The notes under the pieces are model-generated. The model was given only the letters and a program-made list of their open reading frames with translations. It had not been told where the DNA came from and ran no database searches. A DNA stretch of 64,000 nucleotides, taken from Actinomadura rupiterrae. Its GTDB lineage: Bacteria; Actinomycetota; Actinomycetes; Streptosporangiales; Streptosporangiaceae. The stretch spans positions 186,001 through 250,000 of the forward strand of contig NZ_JAMZEA010000002.1 of the NCBI RefSeq assembly GCF_024172125.1. The letters run 5' to 3'. Below, piece by piece: positions 42,657 to 51,622 of the stretch (position 1 is the stretch's first letter; each line of letters opens with the position of its first letter). The translations under genes were made by a program, and so were the position numbers.

Positions 42657-42707
42657 TCCCTCCCCGACCTGTGCCGCAGCCACGGTTGCTGCGTTGATGG
42701 CCGCTGC

Positions 42708-43154
42708 CTAGTCGTTGTCGCCTTCCCAGGTCCAGTGGGGGACTTCTCTTAGGGGGTGGAGGTCGGCTTCGGTTTTGGCTTGGGAGTTTTGCTGGGCTAC
42801 GTGGGTGCCGAAGTCGATGTGTTCCTGGATGGCGCGGCGGAAGGGTTCGTCTTTGGGGAGGCCGGCTTCGTCCAGGGATTCCAGGTAGAGGTCGGCGAAG
42901 CGCTGGCGTTGCTCGTCGGTGATGTTCAGGCCGCGGTGGACGCGGATGAGGTGGTCGAAGCCGAGCTCGCGGGTGAAGCGGTCGGGGCCGCCGAAGCTTT
43001 CGGCCGTGAACCAGGTCAGGTTGCGGACATGGTGGGGCTGCCGCTTGGGGAACAGCGGGCGCAGGACGGGGTCGGCGAGGGCCTTGGAGTAGAAGAGCTC
43101 CTCCAGGCGGTGCAGCGCCTCGTCGCCGCCCGCGTGGTCGTAGAGGCTGGTCAC
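42708..43154 (-). CDS. glbO: Truncated haemoglobin, group II (GlbO-like)
   Basis: 148 aa, longer than most truncated globins because of a C-terminal extension. TSLYDHAGGDEALHRLEELFYSKALADPVLRPLFP is the typical trHbO start, HHVRNLTWFTAESFGGPDRFT is the E-helix region and DHLIRVHRGLNITDEQRQRF the F-helix with the proximal His. Such proteins bind oxygen and detoxify reactive nitrogen or oxygen species near the membrane. It would follow rnpB directly without the integrated element. Confidence 0.93.
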   Translation of the reverse strand: MTSLYDHAGGDEALHRLEELFYSKALADPVLRPLFPKRQPHHVRNLTWFTAESFGGPDRFTRELGFDHLIRVHRGLNITDEQRQRFADLYLESLDEAGLPKDEPFRRAIQEHIDFGTHVAQQNSQAKTEADLHPLREVPHWTWEGDND

Positions 43155-43381
43155 GGGCTTGGTCCTCCGAGGGGTCGGGGCATGCCGGACGAGCCGACCG
43201 TAGGACGGTCCGGCGGTGTTGGGAAGGGCCGTCCGGCGTGGGTTCCGTGACTCAGGGAGATCGGGTCATGGGACACAGAGCGGGGCGATCGGGGCCTTTA
43301 ACGTCCGAATTACGCAGCCTGATCTGGTTGGGGATCGGCGTGGCGGCGGGGCCCGGGAGGGTTCCGCGGAGAGGGGCGCTG

Positions 43382-43597
43382 ATGATCATCGTGCTGGTGG
43401 CGGTGGTCGCGCTTTTCATGATCGTGGTGGCGCTGCTCTACCTGGTGGAGTTCGCCCGCGCCAGCAGGCGCGACTCGCTGTTCGCGCCGGCCGGGAGCCG
43501 GAGCGCGCGGCGGGCCCGCCGGGTGACCGGGATGTACATCAGGGGCAGCGACGACCTGGACGCCCGCGGCGGCGATGAGGAGCTGGTGGGTCGCTGA
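43382..43597 (+). CDS. Small single-pass membrane protein
   Basis: 71 aa. One hydrophobic segment (about 1-24, IIVLVAVVALFMIVVALLYLV) then a basic and acidic cytoplasmic tail. ATG at 43382 is preferred because GGAGAGGGG precedes it; the frame is open further upstream. No function recognised. Confidence 0.5.
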   Translation: MIIVLVAVVALFMIVVALLYLVEFARASRRDSLFAPAGSRSARRARRVTGMYIRGSDDLDARGGDEELVGR

Positions 43598-43607
43598 CCG
43601 GCGGGAC

Positions 43608-43635
43608 GGGCCGCCCCCTCGCCCGGGGGCGGCCC
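43608..43635. terminator. Bidirectional terminator hairpin
   Basis: GGGCCGCCCCC (43608-43618) and GGGGGCGGCCC (43625-43635) give a perfect 11-bp stem with a 6-base loop, between the convergent genes ending at 43597 and 43642. Confidence 0.75.
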
Positions 43636-43641
43636 ACCCGG

Positions 43642-45924
43642 TCAGACCGGCGTGCGGGTGTCCCCGGGGACGGGGGAGAAGCGTCCGGACGCCCTGTCCA
43701 GGTAGTGCACGTCGGCGGTCTCCAGGTCCAGGTAGAGGCCGACGAGTTCGAGTTCACCGGAGTCGACCAGGGCGCGCAGCCACGGGTAGGTCTCCAGGTT
43801 CTCCAGCTGCTGGACGACGTTGAGCTGGCAGAGCCGGGTCAGCGGCGCCTGGTCCGGTTCGGGGTCGGCCGCGACGAACCGGGCGAGGGTGGGTTTTCCG
43901 TGCTGGAGCCACTTGGTGAGGGAGGTCAGGTGCTCGACCTCCTTGCCGCCCGCCAGCAGGGCGGCCATCGCACCGCAGTTGGAGTGGCCGCAGACGGTGA
44001 TCGTCCGGATGCCGAGCACCTCCAGCGCGTACTCGACGGTCGCGGCGACCGAGTCGTCCGGCAGGCCGGCGTGGTACCGCGGCACCATGTTGCCGACGTT
44101 CCGGTTGATGAACAGGTCGCCGGGGCCGGACGCGGTGATGATGTTCGGCACCACGCGCGAGTCCACGCAGGTGATGAACAGGTGCTCGGGCTTCTGCTCG
44201 AACGCGAGCTCGGCCATGATCGGGCGGACGAGGGCGGCGGTCTGCCCCTGGTACTCGCGGATCCCGGAGAGCAGCGCGGCGCTGGGCGTGCCCTGCGCGG
44301 CGGCCGGGACGGACTCGGGCGGACGGCGGCGGCGGTTCGCCCAGGGCGCCCACCAGCGGGAACCCGGGGGAGACTTGCGCTGACCAGACAAATCACCTGT
44401 CACGGCTCTTTCATACCAAGTCTCGTGAACCTCGTCGATGTCGACCCGGCCGCCGAGCCGCTCGTGCGCGAGCCGCCACTGGTGGACGGCGTCGAAGGCG
44501 GCATGGTCCATGAAGTCGACGTTCAGGTCGAGGTCGACGCCCGCGCCCGCCGGGACCGTCCCCAGCGCACGGGACAACCTCGGCACCCCGAGGAACGTCA
44601 ATGTCCCCTCCACGACCACATGCCAGGTCGCCTGCCCGGGCCGCTCGTCGGGGCTCGGCACCGCCTCCTCGACCCGGACGGTCAGCGCGGTGAGCCGGCG
44701 CAGCGCCAGCACGCCCGCGAGCGCGATCCCGACCAGCACGCCCTCGCCGAGCCCGAGCAGGACCACGCCCGCCGCCGTCGCCAGGTGGACGGGGAGCTCC
44801 CGGTGGTCCCACAGGTCCCGCAGCCGGGCCGTGTCCAGCATCCGGAAGCCGAGCACCACCAGCAGCCCCGCCAGCGCGGGCAGCGGGATGCGCTCGACGA
44901 CCGACGCGCAGCACACCGCCGCGGCCAGGATCCAGACCCCGTGCAGGACGGTGGACGCCCGCGACCGCGCGCCCGCCGCCGCGTTCGCCGTGCTCCGGAC
45001 GATCACCCCGGCGACCGGCAGCCCGCCGAGCAGCCCGGACAGCGCGTTCGCCGCGCCCTGCCCGACCAGCTCGCGGTCCAGGTCGGCGCGCGGCACCCCG
45101 GCGGGACGCCGCCGGTCCATCGCGACCGCGCACAGCAGTGACTCCACCGCCGCGACGACCGCCACGGCCGCGACCGCCCCGACGATCTCGTGCACCGGCG
45201 CGTCCGGGAAGGCGGGCGGGCGCCATCCGGCGAGCAGCTGCCGCGGCATGTCCACGTGCGGGACGTCCCACCCGAGCGCCCACGTCCCCGCAGAGGCGAT
45301 CAGGATGGCCGGGACCGCCGCGGGCATGCGCAGCACCCCTGCGAGCCGTCCTCGCCCGCCGTAGCGGCGCGCCGCGTACATCCAGAGCAGTAGGACGGCG
45401 ATCGTGCCGAGGGCGACCAGCGTGGACGGTGCGTGCGCGCGCACGAGCTGCCTGGGCAGTTCCATCAGGTTCGTGACCGCCGACCCCTGCGGCCTGCCCC
45501 CGAGCACCACGTGCAGCTGCGACAGGACGAGCACCAGCCCGACCCCCGCGAGCATGCCGTGGACCACCGCGGGCGACACGGCCAGCGCCGCCCGCGCGAC
45601 CCGCGCCGCGCCGAGCAGCGCCTGCACCAGCCCGGCGAGCAGCGTGACTCCGCAGGCCGCGCGCCACCCGTACGCGTGGACGAGCTCGGCGACGATCACG
45701 GTCAGCCCGGCGGCCGGCCCGCTGACCTGCAGCGGCGCCCCTCCCGCCAGCCCGCCGACCACACCGCCGACGATCGCCGCGACCAGCCCGGCCGCCACCG
45801 GCGCCCCGGAGGCCACCGCGATCCCCAACGACAGCGGCACCGCGACCAGGAACACCACGAACGAGGCGCCCACGTCATGGCGCACAACATCAGCATTGCG
45901 TGACGATATTCTCACGCTCCGCAT
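43642..45924 (-). CDS. SulP-family anion transporter fused to beta-carbonic anhydrase
   Basis: 760 aa. The N-terminal 400 residues are a SulP membrane domain with about 10-12 helices (VVFLVAVPLSLGIAVASGAPVAAGL at the start; GQGAANALSGLLGGLPVAGVIVRST). A STAS-like region follows (about 430-530). The C-terminal beta-carbonic anhydrase (about 545-755) has ITCVDSRVV and CGHSNCGAM, zinc ligands Cys586, His647 and Cys650. This fusion (compare Rv3273) is thought to couple bicarbonate transport to CO2 hydration. The ATG at 45924 is the longest option; a GTG about 12 bases in is possible. Confidence 0.92.
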   Translation of the reverse strand: MRSVRISSRNADVVRHDVGASFVVFLVAVPLSLGIAVASGAPVAAGLVAAIVGGVVGGLAGGAPLQVSGPAAGLTVIVAELVHAYGWRAACGVTLLAGLVQALLGAARVARAALAVSPAVVHGMLAGVGLVLVLSQLHVVLGGRPQGSAVTNLMELPRQLVRAHAPSTLVALGTIAVLLLWMYAARRYGGRGRLAGVLRMPAAVPAILIASAGTWALGWDVPHVDMPRQLLAGWRPPAFPDAPVHEIVGAVAAVAVVAAVESLLCAVAMDRRRPAGVPRADLDRELVGQGAANALSGLLGGLPVAGVIVRSTANAAAGARSRASTVLHGVWILAAAVCCASVVERIPLPALAGLLVVLGFRMLDTARLRDLWDHRELPVHLATAAGVVLLGLGEGVLVGIALAGVLALRRLTALTVRVEEAVPSPDERPGQATWHVVVEGTLTFLGVPRLSRALGTVPAGAGVDLDLNVDFMDHAAFDAVHQWRLAHERLGGRVDIDEVHETWYERAVTGDLSGQRKSPPGSRWWAPWANRRRRPPESVPAAAQGTPSAALLSGIREYQGQTAALVRPIMAELAFEQKPEHLFITCVDSRVVPNIITASGPGDLFINRNVGNMVPRYHAGLPDDSVAATVEYALEVLGIRTITVCGHSNCGAMAALLAGGKEVEHLTSLTKWLQHGKPTLARFVAADPEPDQAPLTRLCQLNVVQQLENLETYPWLRALVDSGELELVGLYLDLETADVHYLDRASGRFSPVPGDTRTPV

Positions 45925-46392
45925 CCAACCAGTTTCCGATCACCCCCGTCCCCGGAACGAGCCAGCCGCCCGAACAGCCCGCTCCCGGCGGTGGGCGAGT
46001 TGCGCGGGTTTCGCTGGCGCGCCGCGCTGCACGACCCGGAAGGGGATACGCGCGCGTCACTGGGAAGCCGGAGGCTGCGCGTCCCGGACGGGGAGCGTGC
46101 GCCTCTCTGGGAGCCGGAAGGCGCGCGACGCGGAAGCGGAACGCGTGTGTGTGCCCGCAAGGCGAAAGGTGCGCAACGCGGAAGGGGGGAGCGTACGCGT
46201 GTCGTGATGGCGGGGTGCGCGACCCGCAGAGCGGAAGCCGCGTGGCTCCGGAGGGGTGCGTGGCTTCGGGAGGACGTGTGGTTCCGGGAGGGTGCGTGGC
46301 TTCGGGAGGACGCGTGGCTTGGGGAGGGCGCGTGGCTTTGGAAAGCGGAAGAGGCCGCCCCGGGTGGTTGGGGCGGCCTCTTCGAGGTGGAG
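45925..46392. repeat. Gene-free stretch with 18-bp repeats
   Basis: No credible gene. From about 46240 to 46345 there are about six copies of an 18-bp unit, TGGCTTCGGGAGGACGCG and variants. Another part (46075-46235) repeats GCGGAAG and ACGCGTGT motifs. Frames through it read as Arg/Gly/Trp-rich repeats only. Confidence 0.8.
46351..46380. terminator. Terminator of the low-complexity membrane protein gene
   Basis: GAGGCCGCCCC (46351-46361) and GGGGCGGCCTC (46370-46380) form a perfect 11-bp stem 13 bases beyond the stop of the minus-strand gene. On that strand it is followed by TTCCGCTTTC. Confidence 0.75.
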
Positions 46393-48747
46393 CTAGCGGC
46401 GGTAGTCGCGGTGGCTTTGCCAGTCGTCCTGCGCCTGGTCCTGGTTGTTGCCGTTGCCGTTGCCGTTGCCGCCGTAGGACGGGTTGTACGAGCCGTTGCC
46501 GTTCCCCGAGTCGTTGCCGGGGAAGTAGCCCGAGCCGTACGCCTGGGTGGAGTTCGGGTCGCTGAAGCCGCCGGTGGGGCGGGGGCCGGTGTCGTGGGAC
46601 GGGAGCGGGTCGCTGGCGTTGTAGCTGCTGCCGCTGAAGCCGCCGTACCGTCCGGGTTCGCCGGTCGAGCCGGTCGCGGACTGGCCGCCCGCACCCGCGC
46701 CCGCGCCCGCGCCGAACGAGCCGTAGGAGTCGCGCCCCGAGGTCAGCGGGTCGTCATAGCGGGCGGACGAGTCGTTGAACGTCGGCGCGGCCTGGTAGCC
46801 GCCGGTGCCCTGGTCGCTCGACCACTGCCCGCCAGACGGCTGGGCGCCCGTCGAGCCGGTGTACGAGGGCGGCGCGCTGAGCGGGTCGCCGAGCGGGTCG
46901 CCGAGGGAGTTGCCGAACGGCTTGTCCGCGCCGATTCCGGAGCCGGACGCGCCGCCGGAGCCGCCGCCTTGCGCGCGCTGCCGGTCGCTCTGGATGCGCT
47001 GGAGCAGCTCGTCCACGGTCGGGAGCTTGGCCTCGCCCGTGTCGCCGCCGGACGCGCCGGTGGCGGCGGGCTGCGGCGCGGCGGGCGGCGGAGCGGCCGG
47101 CGAGTCCCAGCCGCCGGTGGCGGAGTCGGCGGACGGCGTGCGGTAGCCGGACGTGTCGTCGCCGAGGCCGCCGAGCGGCAGGCCCAGCGGGTCGGCGCCG
47201 GACGCGGCCGCCGGACGGTCGTAGTCGAAACCGTCGCCGGACGAACCGGTGCGCGATGCCAGCGGGTCGCTGCCGAACGGCGAGGTGTGCTCGGAGGTCC
47301 CGCCGTACGACGGCTGCTCCGAGGTGCCGTACGAGGGCTGGTCTGACGTCCCGTACGTGTCGGACGTCCCGTACGAGGACGTGTCGGACGTGCCGTACGA
47401 CGGCTGCTCGGACGTCCCGTACGACGGCTGGTCGCCGGACGAGCCGAACTGGCCGTAAGAGGACGGCGTGTCGCCGCCCTGCCCGAAACCGGACCCGTCG
47501 TGCTGCCCGAAACTTCCGTCGTTCTTTCCGAAGGACGAACCGTCACCGAAACCGGAGCCCGCGCCCGAGGTGTCCCCGAAGCCCGATCCGTCGCCGAAGC
47601 CTGACGTGTCGCCGAAGCCGGAGCCCGGGCCCGCGCCGGGCGCGGCCGGGGTCTCGCCGTAGACGCGCGGGTCAGGAACGCCGGAGCCGAACGGCTGGTC
47701 GCCGGACGGTCCGAACGGCGACTGCGGGCCGCCGAGGTCGACCACCGGCAGCGGGTCGTTCGCGGTCGCGGACGGGTCGGACCCGAACGGTCCGCCCTGC
47801 GGCTCGGCCGACAGCGCGTTCGCGCCCGGCCCGAACGGGGACGGGAGGCCCTGCGGCCCGGTGCCCGCCGGGGCGCCGAACCCGCCGTCCGCGCCGAGCG
47901 TGACCGTCTGGTTCGGCTCGGCGGGCTCGTCGTAGCGGTCGCCCGCGAACTGGTCGTTCCCGAACTGGTCGCCCTGCGCGGGCGGCCCGTGCTGCGCGCC
48001 GGTGGCGTGCAGCGGGTCGGCGGACGGGTCGGGGACGTCCTCGCCGTCGCGCTTGTTCTGCCAGGGGAACTTGGGCTTGTCGAAGGTGATGGTCGCCCAG
48101 TAGTCGTCGTCGCCCATCTCGTCGCCGGACTGGCCGGACGGCGGGGGCGGGGGCGGCGCGGGCGCGGCCTGCGGCGGCGGTCCCTGCTGGACCTGCGGCG
48201 GCGGCCCGCCCATCCCGTTCGGACCACCAGGGCCGCCAGGGCCGCCGGGCCCGCCAGGCCCGCCCGGCCCGCCGGGGATACCAGGGCCACCAGGCCCACC
48301 CGGTCCGCCAGGGCCGCCGAGGCCGGGACCGGCCATGCCTGAACCGGCCATGCCCGGGCCCGCGAGGCCCGGGGCGCCGGCGAGGGCACCGGGCGGCGGG
48401 CCGGCCTGCGCGGCGGCGGGCGCCGCCATCGGGCCCGGGGCCGCGCCCGCTACCGGCATGTCGGCGTCGGGACCGGCCACGCGGCGGTCGAAGCCGGGCT
48501 CGAAGCCCTGCTGGCCGGCGCCGGCGCCGTCGTAGCCCTGGTCGTAGCCGTCGTCGTACTCGTTCTGGTGCGACTCCGGCGCGGCGCGGCGGCGGCCGCG
48601 GCCCCGGGCGCGCGGCTGCTCGTCGTCGGCCATCCAGTCGTCTCCGTCGCCCCCGCCGTCGCCGCGGGCCCGCAAACCCAAGACGACCAGGACGACCACA
48701 AGGACCACGACCAGCACGAGGCCGAAGACCACGATTGTAGAAGTCAT
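46393..48747 (-). CDS. Membrane-anchored low-complexity protein with collagen-like repeats
   Basis: 784 aa. An N-terminal transmembrane helix (about 2-24, [20 protein letters not shown]) is followed by a long, mostly disordered cytoplasmic region. About residues 145-190 are Gly-Pro-Gly collagen-like repeats; a conserved-looking short motif [20 protein letters not shown] lies near 240. Then come [16 protein letters not shown] repeats, a run of SYGTSEQ/SYGTSDT units (about residues 430-490) and an Asn/Gly-rich end. ATG 48747 is chosen because it starts the membrane helix. Possibly a scaffold or condensate-forming membrane protein; function unknown. Confidence 0.7.
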   Translation of the reverse strand: MTSTIVVFGLVLVVVLVVVLVVLGLRARGDGGGDGDDWMADDEQPRARGRGRRRAAPESHQNEYDDGYDQGYDGAGAGQQGFEPGFDRRVAGPDADMPVAGAAPGPMAAPAAAQAGPPPGALAGAPGLAGPGMAGSGMAGPGLGGPGGPGGPGGPGIPGGPGGPGGPGGPGGPGGPNGMGGPPPQVQQGPPPQAAPAPPPPPPSGQSGDEMGDDDYWATITFDKPKFPWQNKRDGEDVPDPSADPLHATGAQHGPPAQGDQFGNDQFAGDRYDEPAEPNQTVTLGADGGFGAPAGTGPQGLPSPFGPGANALSAEPQGGPFGSDPSATANDPLPVVDLGGPQSPFGPSGDQPFGSGVPDPRVYGETPAAPGAGPGSGFGDTSGFGDGSGFGDTSGAGSGFGDGSSFGKNDGSFGQHDGSGFGQGGDTPSSYGQFGSSGDQPSYGTSEQPSYGTSDTSSYGTSDTYGTSDQPSYGTSEQPSYGGTSEHTSPFGSDPLASRTGSSGDGFDYDRPAAASGADPLGLPLGGLGDDTSGYRTPSADSATGGWDSPAAPPPAAPQPAATGASGGDTGEAKLPTVDELLQRIQSDRQRAQGGGSGGASGSGIGADKPFGNSLGDPLGDPLSAPPSYTGSTGAQPSGGQWSSDQGTGGYQAAPTFNDSSARYDDPLTSGRDSYGSFGAGAGAGAGGQSATGSTGEPGRYGGFSGSSYNASDPLPSHDTGPRPTGGFSDPNSTQAYGSGYFPGNDSGNGNGSYNPSYGGNGNGNGNNQDQAQDDWQSHRDYRR

Positions 48748-49019
48748 GCCACCACCCAATGTCTTGGCCCGGCGTTGGTCGCCAGCGCGGACCGCGGGTC
48801 GGTCCCGATCATCGTGCGCGGTCGGTACCCGGCGGACCTCAACCGATTCTGTCCGACCGCTATGACCGTTGTCACACCTTTCGCGCACATAATCCCTCAC
48901 CCGATGCGTACCGAAGGGCCGATGCGGACCGTCCGGTATGCCCCTTTATCTCGGCCCCCCGCGGGGTCCGCACTCCTCGGCGCCGCTCCGGCGACCCGGG
49001 GGTCTCCGTGGGAACGCCT

Positions 49020-49754
49020 CTACTTGTCGCCGAAGTTCCCCGTGATCCTGCCCCGGCCGACGGTGTGCTTGGCGATGTCGCCCAGCGCGTCCCGGAGCGA
49101 GATCCCTGTCGTGAAGGGAACCCTGGTGTCGAGCGCGTAGACGGTGAACCGGTACCGGTGCCTCTCGCCCTTCGGCGGACACGGCGGCGTGTAGCCCACC
49201 TTCTTCGCGGTGTTGCGCGCCTCGACCATGGTGCCGAGGCGTCCACCCTCGACCAGCTCGTGCTGCGCCTGGTCGATCCCGGCGACCACCCAGTGGACGT
49301 AGGTGCCGCCGGCGGCGTCCGGGTCGTCCACGACGATCGCGTAGGACTGGGCGGTCCGGATGCCGCCCGCCGACCAGCGCAGCGGCGGAGTCTTCCCCAG
49401 CGCGGCGGAACCAGAGTACGTCGCGCACGCGTACCGCGCGGGCAAGTCGCCGCCATCGCGGAACACGGGGCTGGTCACGGTGAACCACTCGGCCAGCTCG
49501 GCGCTCTTGTTCTGCGGCTGACCGATCAGCCCGCAGCCCGACAGGCCCGTGACCAGCACCGCCGCCGAAGCGGCCGCCCCGATCCCGCGCACCCGCGTCC
49601 CGGGCGTCCGCGTCCCGGGCACCCGCGTCCCGCGCACCCGCGCGGCGCGCCCGCCTACCGGACGCGCGCCAGTGCGCCGGTCCGCGTGCGGGTTGTGGTC
49701 CGTTAGAGGGCTCTGGTCCATAAGGCTGCGTCGCTTCGGAGAGATGCTGTTCAT
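49020..49754 (-). CDS. PEBP/YbhB-family lipoprotein
   Basis: 244 aa. A long basic N-region (with RGTRVPGTRTPGTRVRG repeats) precedes a hydrophobic stretch and lipobox VTGLSGC, giving a lipid-anchored extracellular protein. The PEBP domain follows: FTVTSPVFRDGGDLPARYAC, PPLRWSAGG, YAIVVDDPDAAGG-YVHWVVAGI and GYTPPCPPKGERHRYRFTVYAL, all close to YbhB/YbcL. Ligand unknown. ATG 49754 has GGGAG 14 bases upstream; ATG 49721 is an alternative. Confidence 0.85.
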   Translation of the reverse strand: MNSISPKRRSLMDQSPLTDHNPHADRRTGARPVGGRAARVRGTRVPGTRTPGTRVRGIGAAASAAVLVTGLSGCGLIGQPQNKSAELAEWFTVTSPVFRDGGDLPARYACATYSGSAALGKTPPLRWSAGGIRTAQSYAIVVDDPDAAGGTYVHWVVAGIDQAQHELVEGGRLGTMVEARNTAKKVGYTPPCPPKGERHRYRFTVYALDTRVPFTTGISLRDALGDIAKHTVGRGRITGNFGDK

Positions 49755-50091
49755 CGTCGATAGGCTCCCGGGCGAGATGCTACGCCGCGCTCCACCGCTT
49801 TTCCCTTCGTCTCGGCGGTGCGCGAGCCCAGGCCGGCGCCCCCTTCCACGTCCGGCCCCAACCCTAGGGGTTCCGGCGGGGTGGATCGGGTCTTTCGGCG
49901 CCGCCGGGACGGCGGGCCGCCGGCGCCGCCGGTGTGATCCCGCTCATGTGAGATGAGTCCCACGGGCACCAGCAGAGCGTAAAGACGTGACGAGTTTCAC
50001 CACGTTACAACGCTCCAAGTTTGACTCCAGGGAAACAAACGACCTTCTTGCCGGGGTTGGACCTTCATGGCAGTGCAAACTCGGAGGTAGC
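49755..50091 (+). other. Promoter-bearing gap before ndh
   Basis: No gene seen. Part of the gap (49900-49935) is dense in CGCCGCCGG palindromes. Candidate promoter element TTGACT lies at 50021-50026. The region 49975-50050 is lower in GC and probably holds the ndh transcription start. Confidence 0.45.
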
Positions 50092-50109
50092 TTGTGAATG
50101 TCTTCACAA
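50092..50109. promoter_or_regulatory. Rex operator upstream of ndh
   Basis: TTGTGAA-TGTC-TTCACAA is a perfect inverted repeat and matches the published actinomycete Rex operator (TTGTGAAnnnnTTCACAA) exactly; a flanking C and G extend the dyad to 20 bp. Rex senses NADH/NAD+ and represses respiratory genes, including NDH-2, when NADH is low. It lies 27 bases before the ATG. Confidence 0.85.
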
Positions 50110-50135
50110 GCCGACCGTGAAAGTAGGAGGCCGCG

Positions 50136-51497
50136 ATGGCCAGGACAGCCGAGGGCACCCCTGGCGCTCCCCACATCCTGATCGTGGGCGGCGGCTACGT
50201 GGGTATGTACACCGCTCTGCGCCTGCAGAAGAAGCTCAAGCGGGAGCTGAAGCGGGGCGAGGTCAAGATCACGATCGTCGACCCCAACTCGTACATGACC
50301 TACCAGCCGTTCCTTCCCGAAGCCGCGGCGGGGAACATCTCCCCGCGGCACGTCGTCGTCCCGCTGCGCCGGGTGCTCCCCAAGTGCACCGTGCGCAAGG
50401 CGCGGGTCACCGAGCTGAACCACGACGACGGCTGGGCCATCGTGCAGCCGCTCGCCGGTCCCCCCGAGCGGATCAACTACGACTACCTGGTGATGGCCGC
50501 CGGCGCCGTCCCGCGGATCCTGCCCATCCCCGGCCTGGCCGAGGAGGGCTTCAGCCTCAAGACCATCGGCGAGGCCATCCACCTGCGCAACCACGTGCTG
50601 GAGCAGCTGGAGATCGCCGAGTCCACCGACGAGGTGGCGATCCGCCGCAAGGCGCTGACCTTCGTGTTCGTCGGCGGCGGGTTCGCCGGCGTCGAGGCGA
50701 TCGCCGAGGTCGAGGACATGGTCCGGGACGCGACGAAGTACATGCGGAAGATCACCCCGCAGGACCTGCGCTTCGTGCTCGTCGAGGCCGCCGACCGGAT
50801 CCTGCCGGAGGTCGGCCCCGACATGGGCAAGTGGACGGCCGAGCAGCTGCGCGGCCGCGGCATCGACGTGAAGATGAACACCTTCCTGCAGTCCGCGGTC
50901 GGCGGCGACGTCGAGCTGTCGGACGGCAGCCGGTTCGCCACCGGGACGCTGGTGTGGAACGCGGGCGTCAAGCCGTCCCCCGTGGTCAAGCACACCGACC
51001 TGCCGCTGGACGAGCGGGGCCGCGTCAAGGGCACCGAGTACCTCACCATCGAGGGCATGGTCCGCGCGTTCACCGCGGGCGACAACGCCGCCATCCCGGA
51101 CCTCACCCAGGAGGGCATGTTCTGCCCGCCGAACGCCCAGCACGCGCTGCGGCAGTCCAAGGTGCTGGCGGCCAACATCGTCCGCTCGCTGCGCGGCAAG
51201 TCCCTGAAGCCGTACGTGCACGGCAACCTCGGCGCGGTGGCCGGACTCGGCCTGCACAAGGGCGTCGCGAACCCGCTCGGGTTCAAGCTCAAGGGCTGGC
51301 CGGCGTGGCTCTTCCACCGGACCTACCACGGCATGATGGTCCCGACCGTCAACCGGAAGATCCGGGTGCTGGCCGACTGGACGCTGGCGCTGTTCCTCAA
51401 GCGCGAGACCGTCTCCCTGGCCACCGTCGAGCAGCCGCGCGCCGACTTCGAGCTGGCCGCCCTGGACGACGCCAAGCCCAAGGAGAAAGCCTCCTGA
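50136..51497 (+). CDS. ndh: Type II NADH dehydrogenase (NDH-2)
   Basis: 453 aa. FAD-binding Rossmann HILIVGGGYVGMYTALRL at residues 13-30, NADH-binding FVFVGGGFAGVEAIAEVEDM at about 175, TLVWNAGVKPSP and the quinone-site motif AQHALRQ (AQxAxQ). It is a membrane-peripheral, non-proton-pumping enzyme passing electrons from NADH to menaquinone. The ATG follows AGGAGG. A perfect Rex operator lies upstream and a strong terminator downstream. Confidence 0.94.
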   Translation: MARTAEGTPGAPHILIVGGGYVGMYTALRLQKKLKRELKRGEVKITIVDPNSYMTYQPFLPEAAAGNISPRHVVVPLRRVLPKCTVRKARVTELNHDDGWAIVQPLAGPPERINYDYLVMAAGAVPRILPIPGLAEEGFSLKTIGEAIHLRNHVLEQLEIAESTDEVAIRRKALTFVFVGGGFAGVEAIAEVEDMVRDATKYMRKITPQDLRFVLVEAADRILPEVGPDMGKWTAEQLRGRGIDVKMNTFLQSAVGGDVELSDGSRFATGTLVWNAGVKPSPVVKHTDLPLDERGRVKGTEYLTIEGMVRAFTAGDNAAIPDLTQEGMFCPPNAQHALRQSKVLAANIVRSLRGKSLKPYVHGNLGAVAGLGLHKGVANPLGFKLKGWPAWLFHRTYHGMMVPTVNRKIRVLADWTLALFLKRETVSLATVEQPRADFELAALDDAKPKEKAS

Positions 51498-51506
51498 CCT
51501 CTCCCT

Positions 51507-51541
51507 CGACACCCCCGGCGCGACCCGCGCCGGGAGTGTCG
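51507..51541 (+). terminator. Terminator of ndh
   Basis: CGACAC-CCCGGCGCG and CGCGCCGGG-GTGTCG arms (51507-51541) form a stem of about 15 pairs 10 bases after the ndh stop. Confidence 0.75.
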
Positions 51542-51622
51542 CCGTTCCCGGACGCCTCGGTTGAGGCGCCGGTGCCGGGCGCGCCTTTCCCGGACGGCGC
51601 GTCGATCGGGGACAATCGGGGC

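Noticed and set aside
42368..42697. Plus-strand gene near attR
   Set aside because: The frame covers the arm repeats, a strong hairpin and the att core, has no ribosome site and no protein-like pattern.
45991..47346. Plus-strand gene opposite the low-complexity membrane protein
   Set aside because: It runs through 18-bp repeats and the terminator hairpin, then antisense to a convincing membrane-anchored protein; its product is Arg/Gly/Val repeats.
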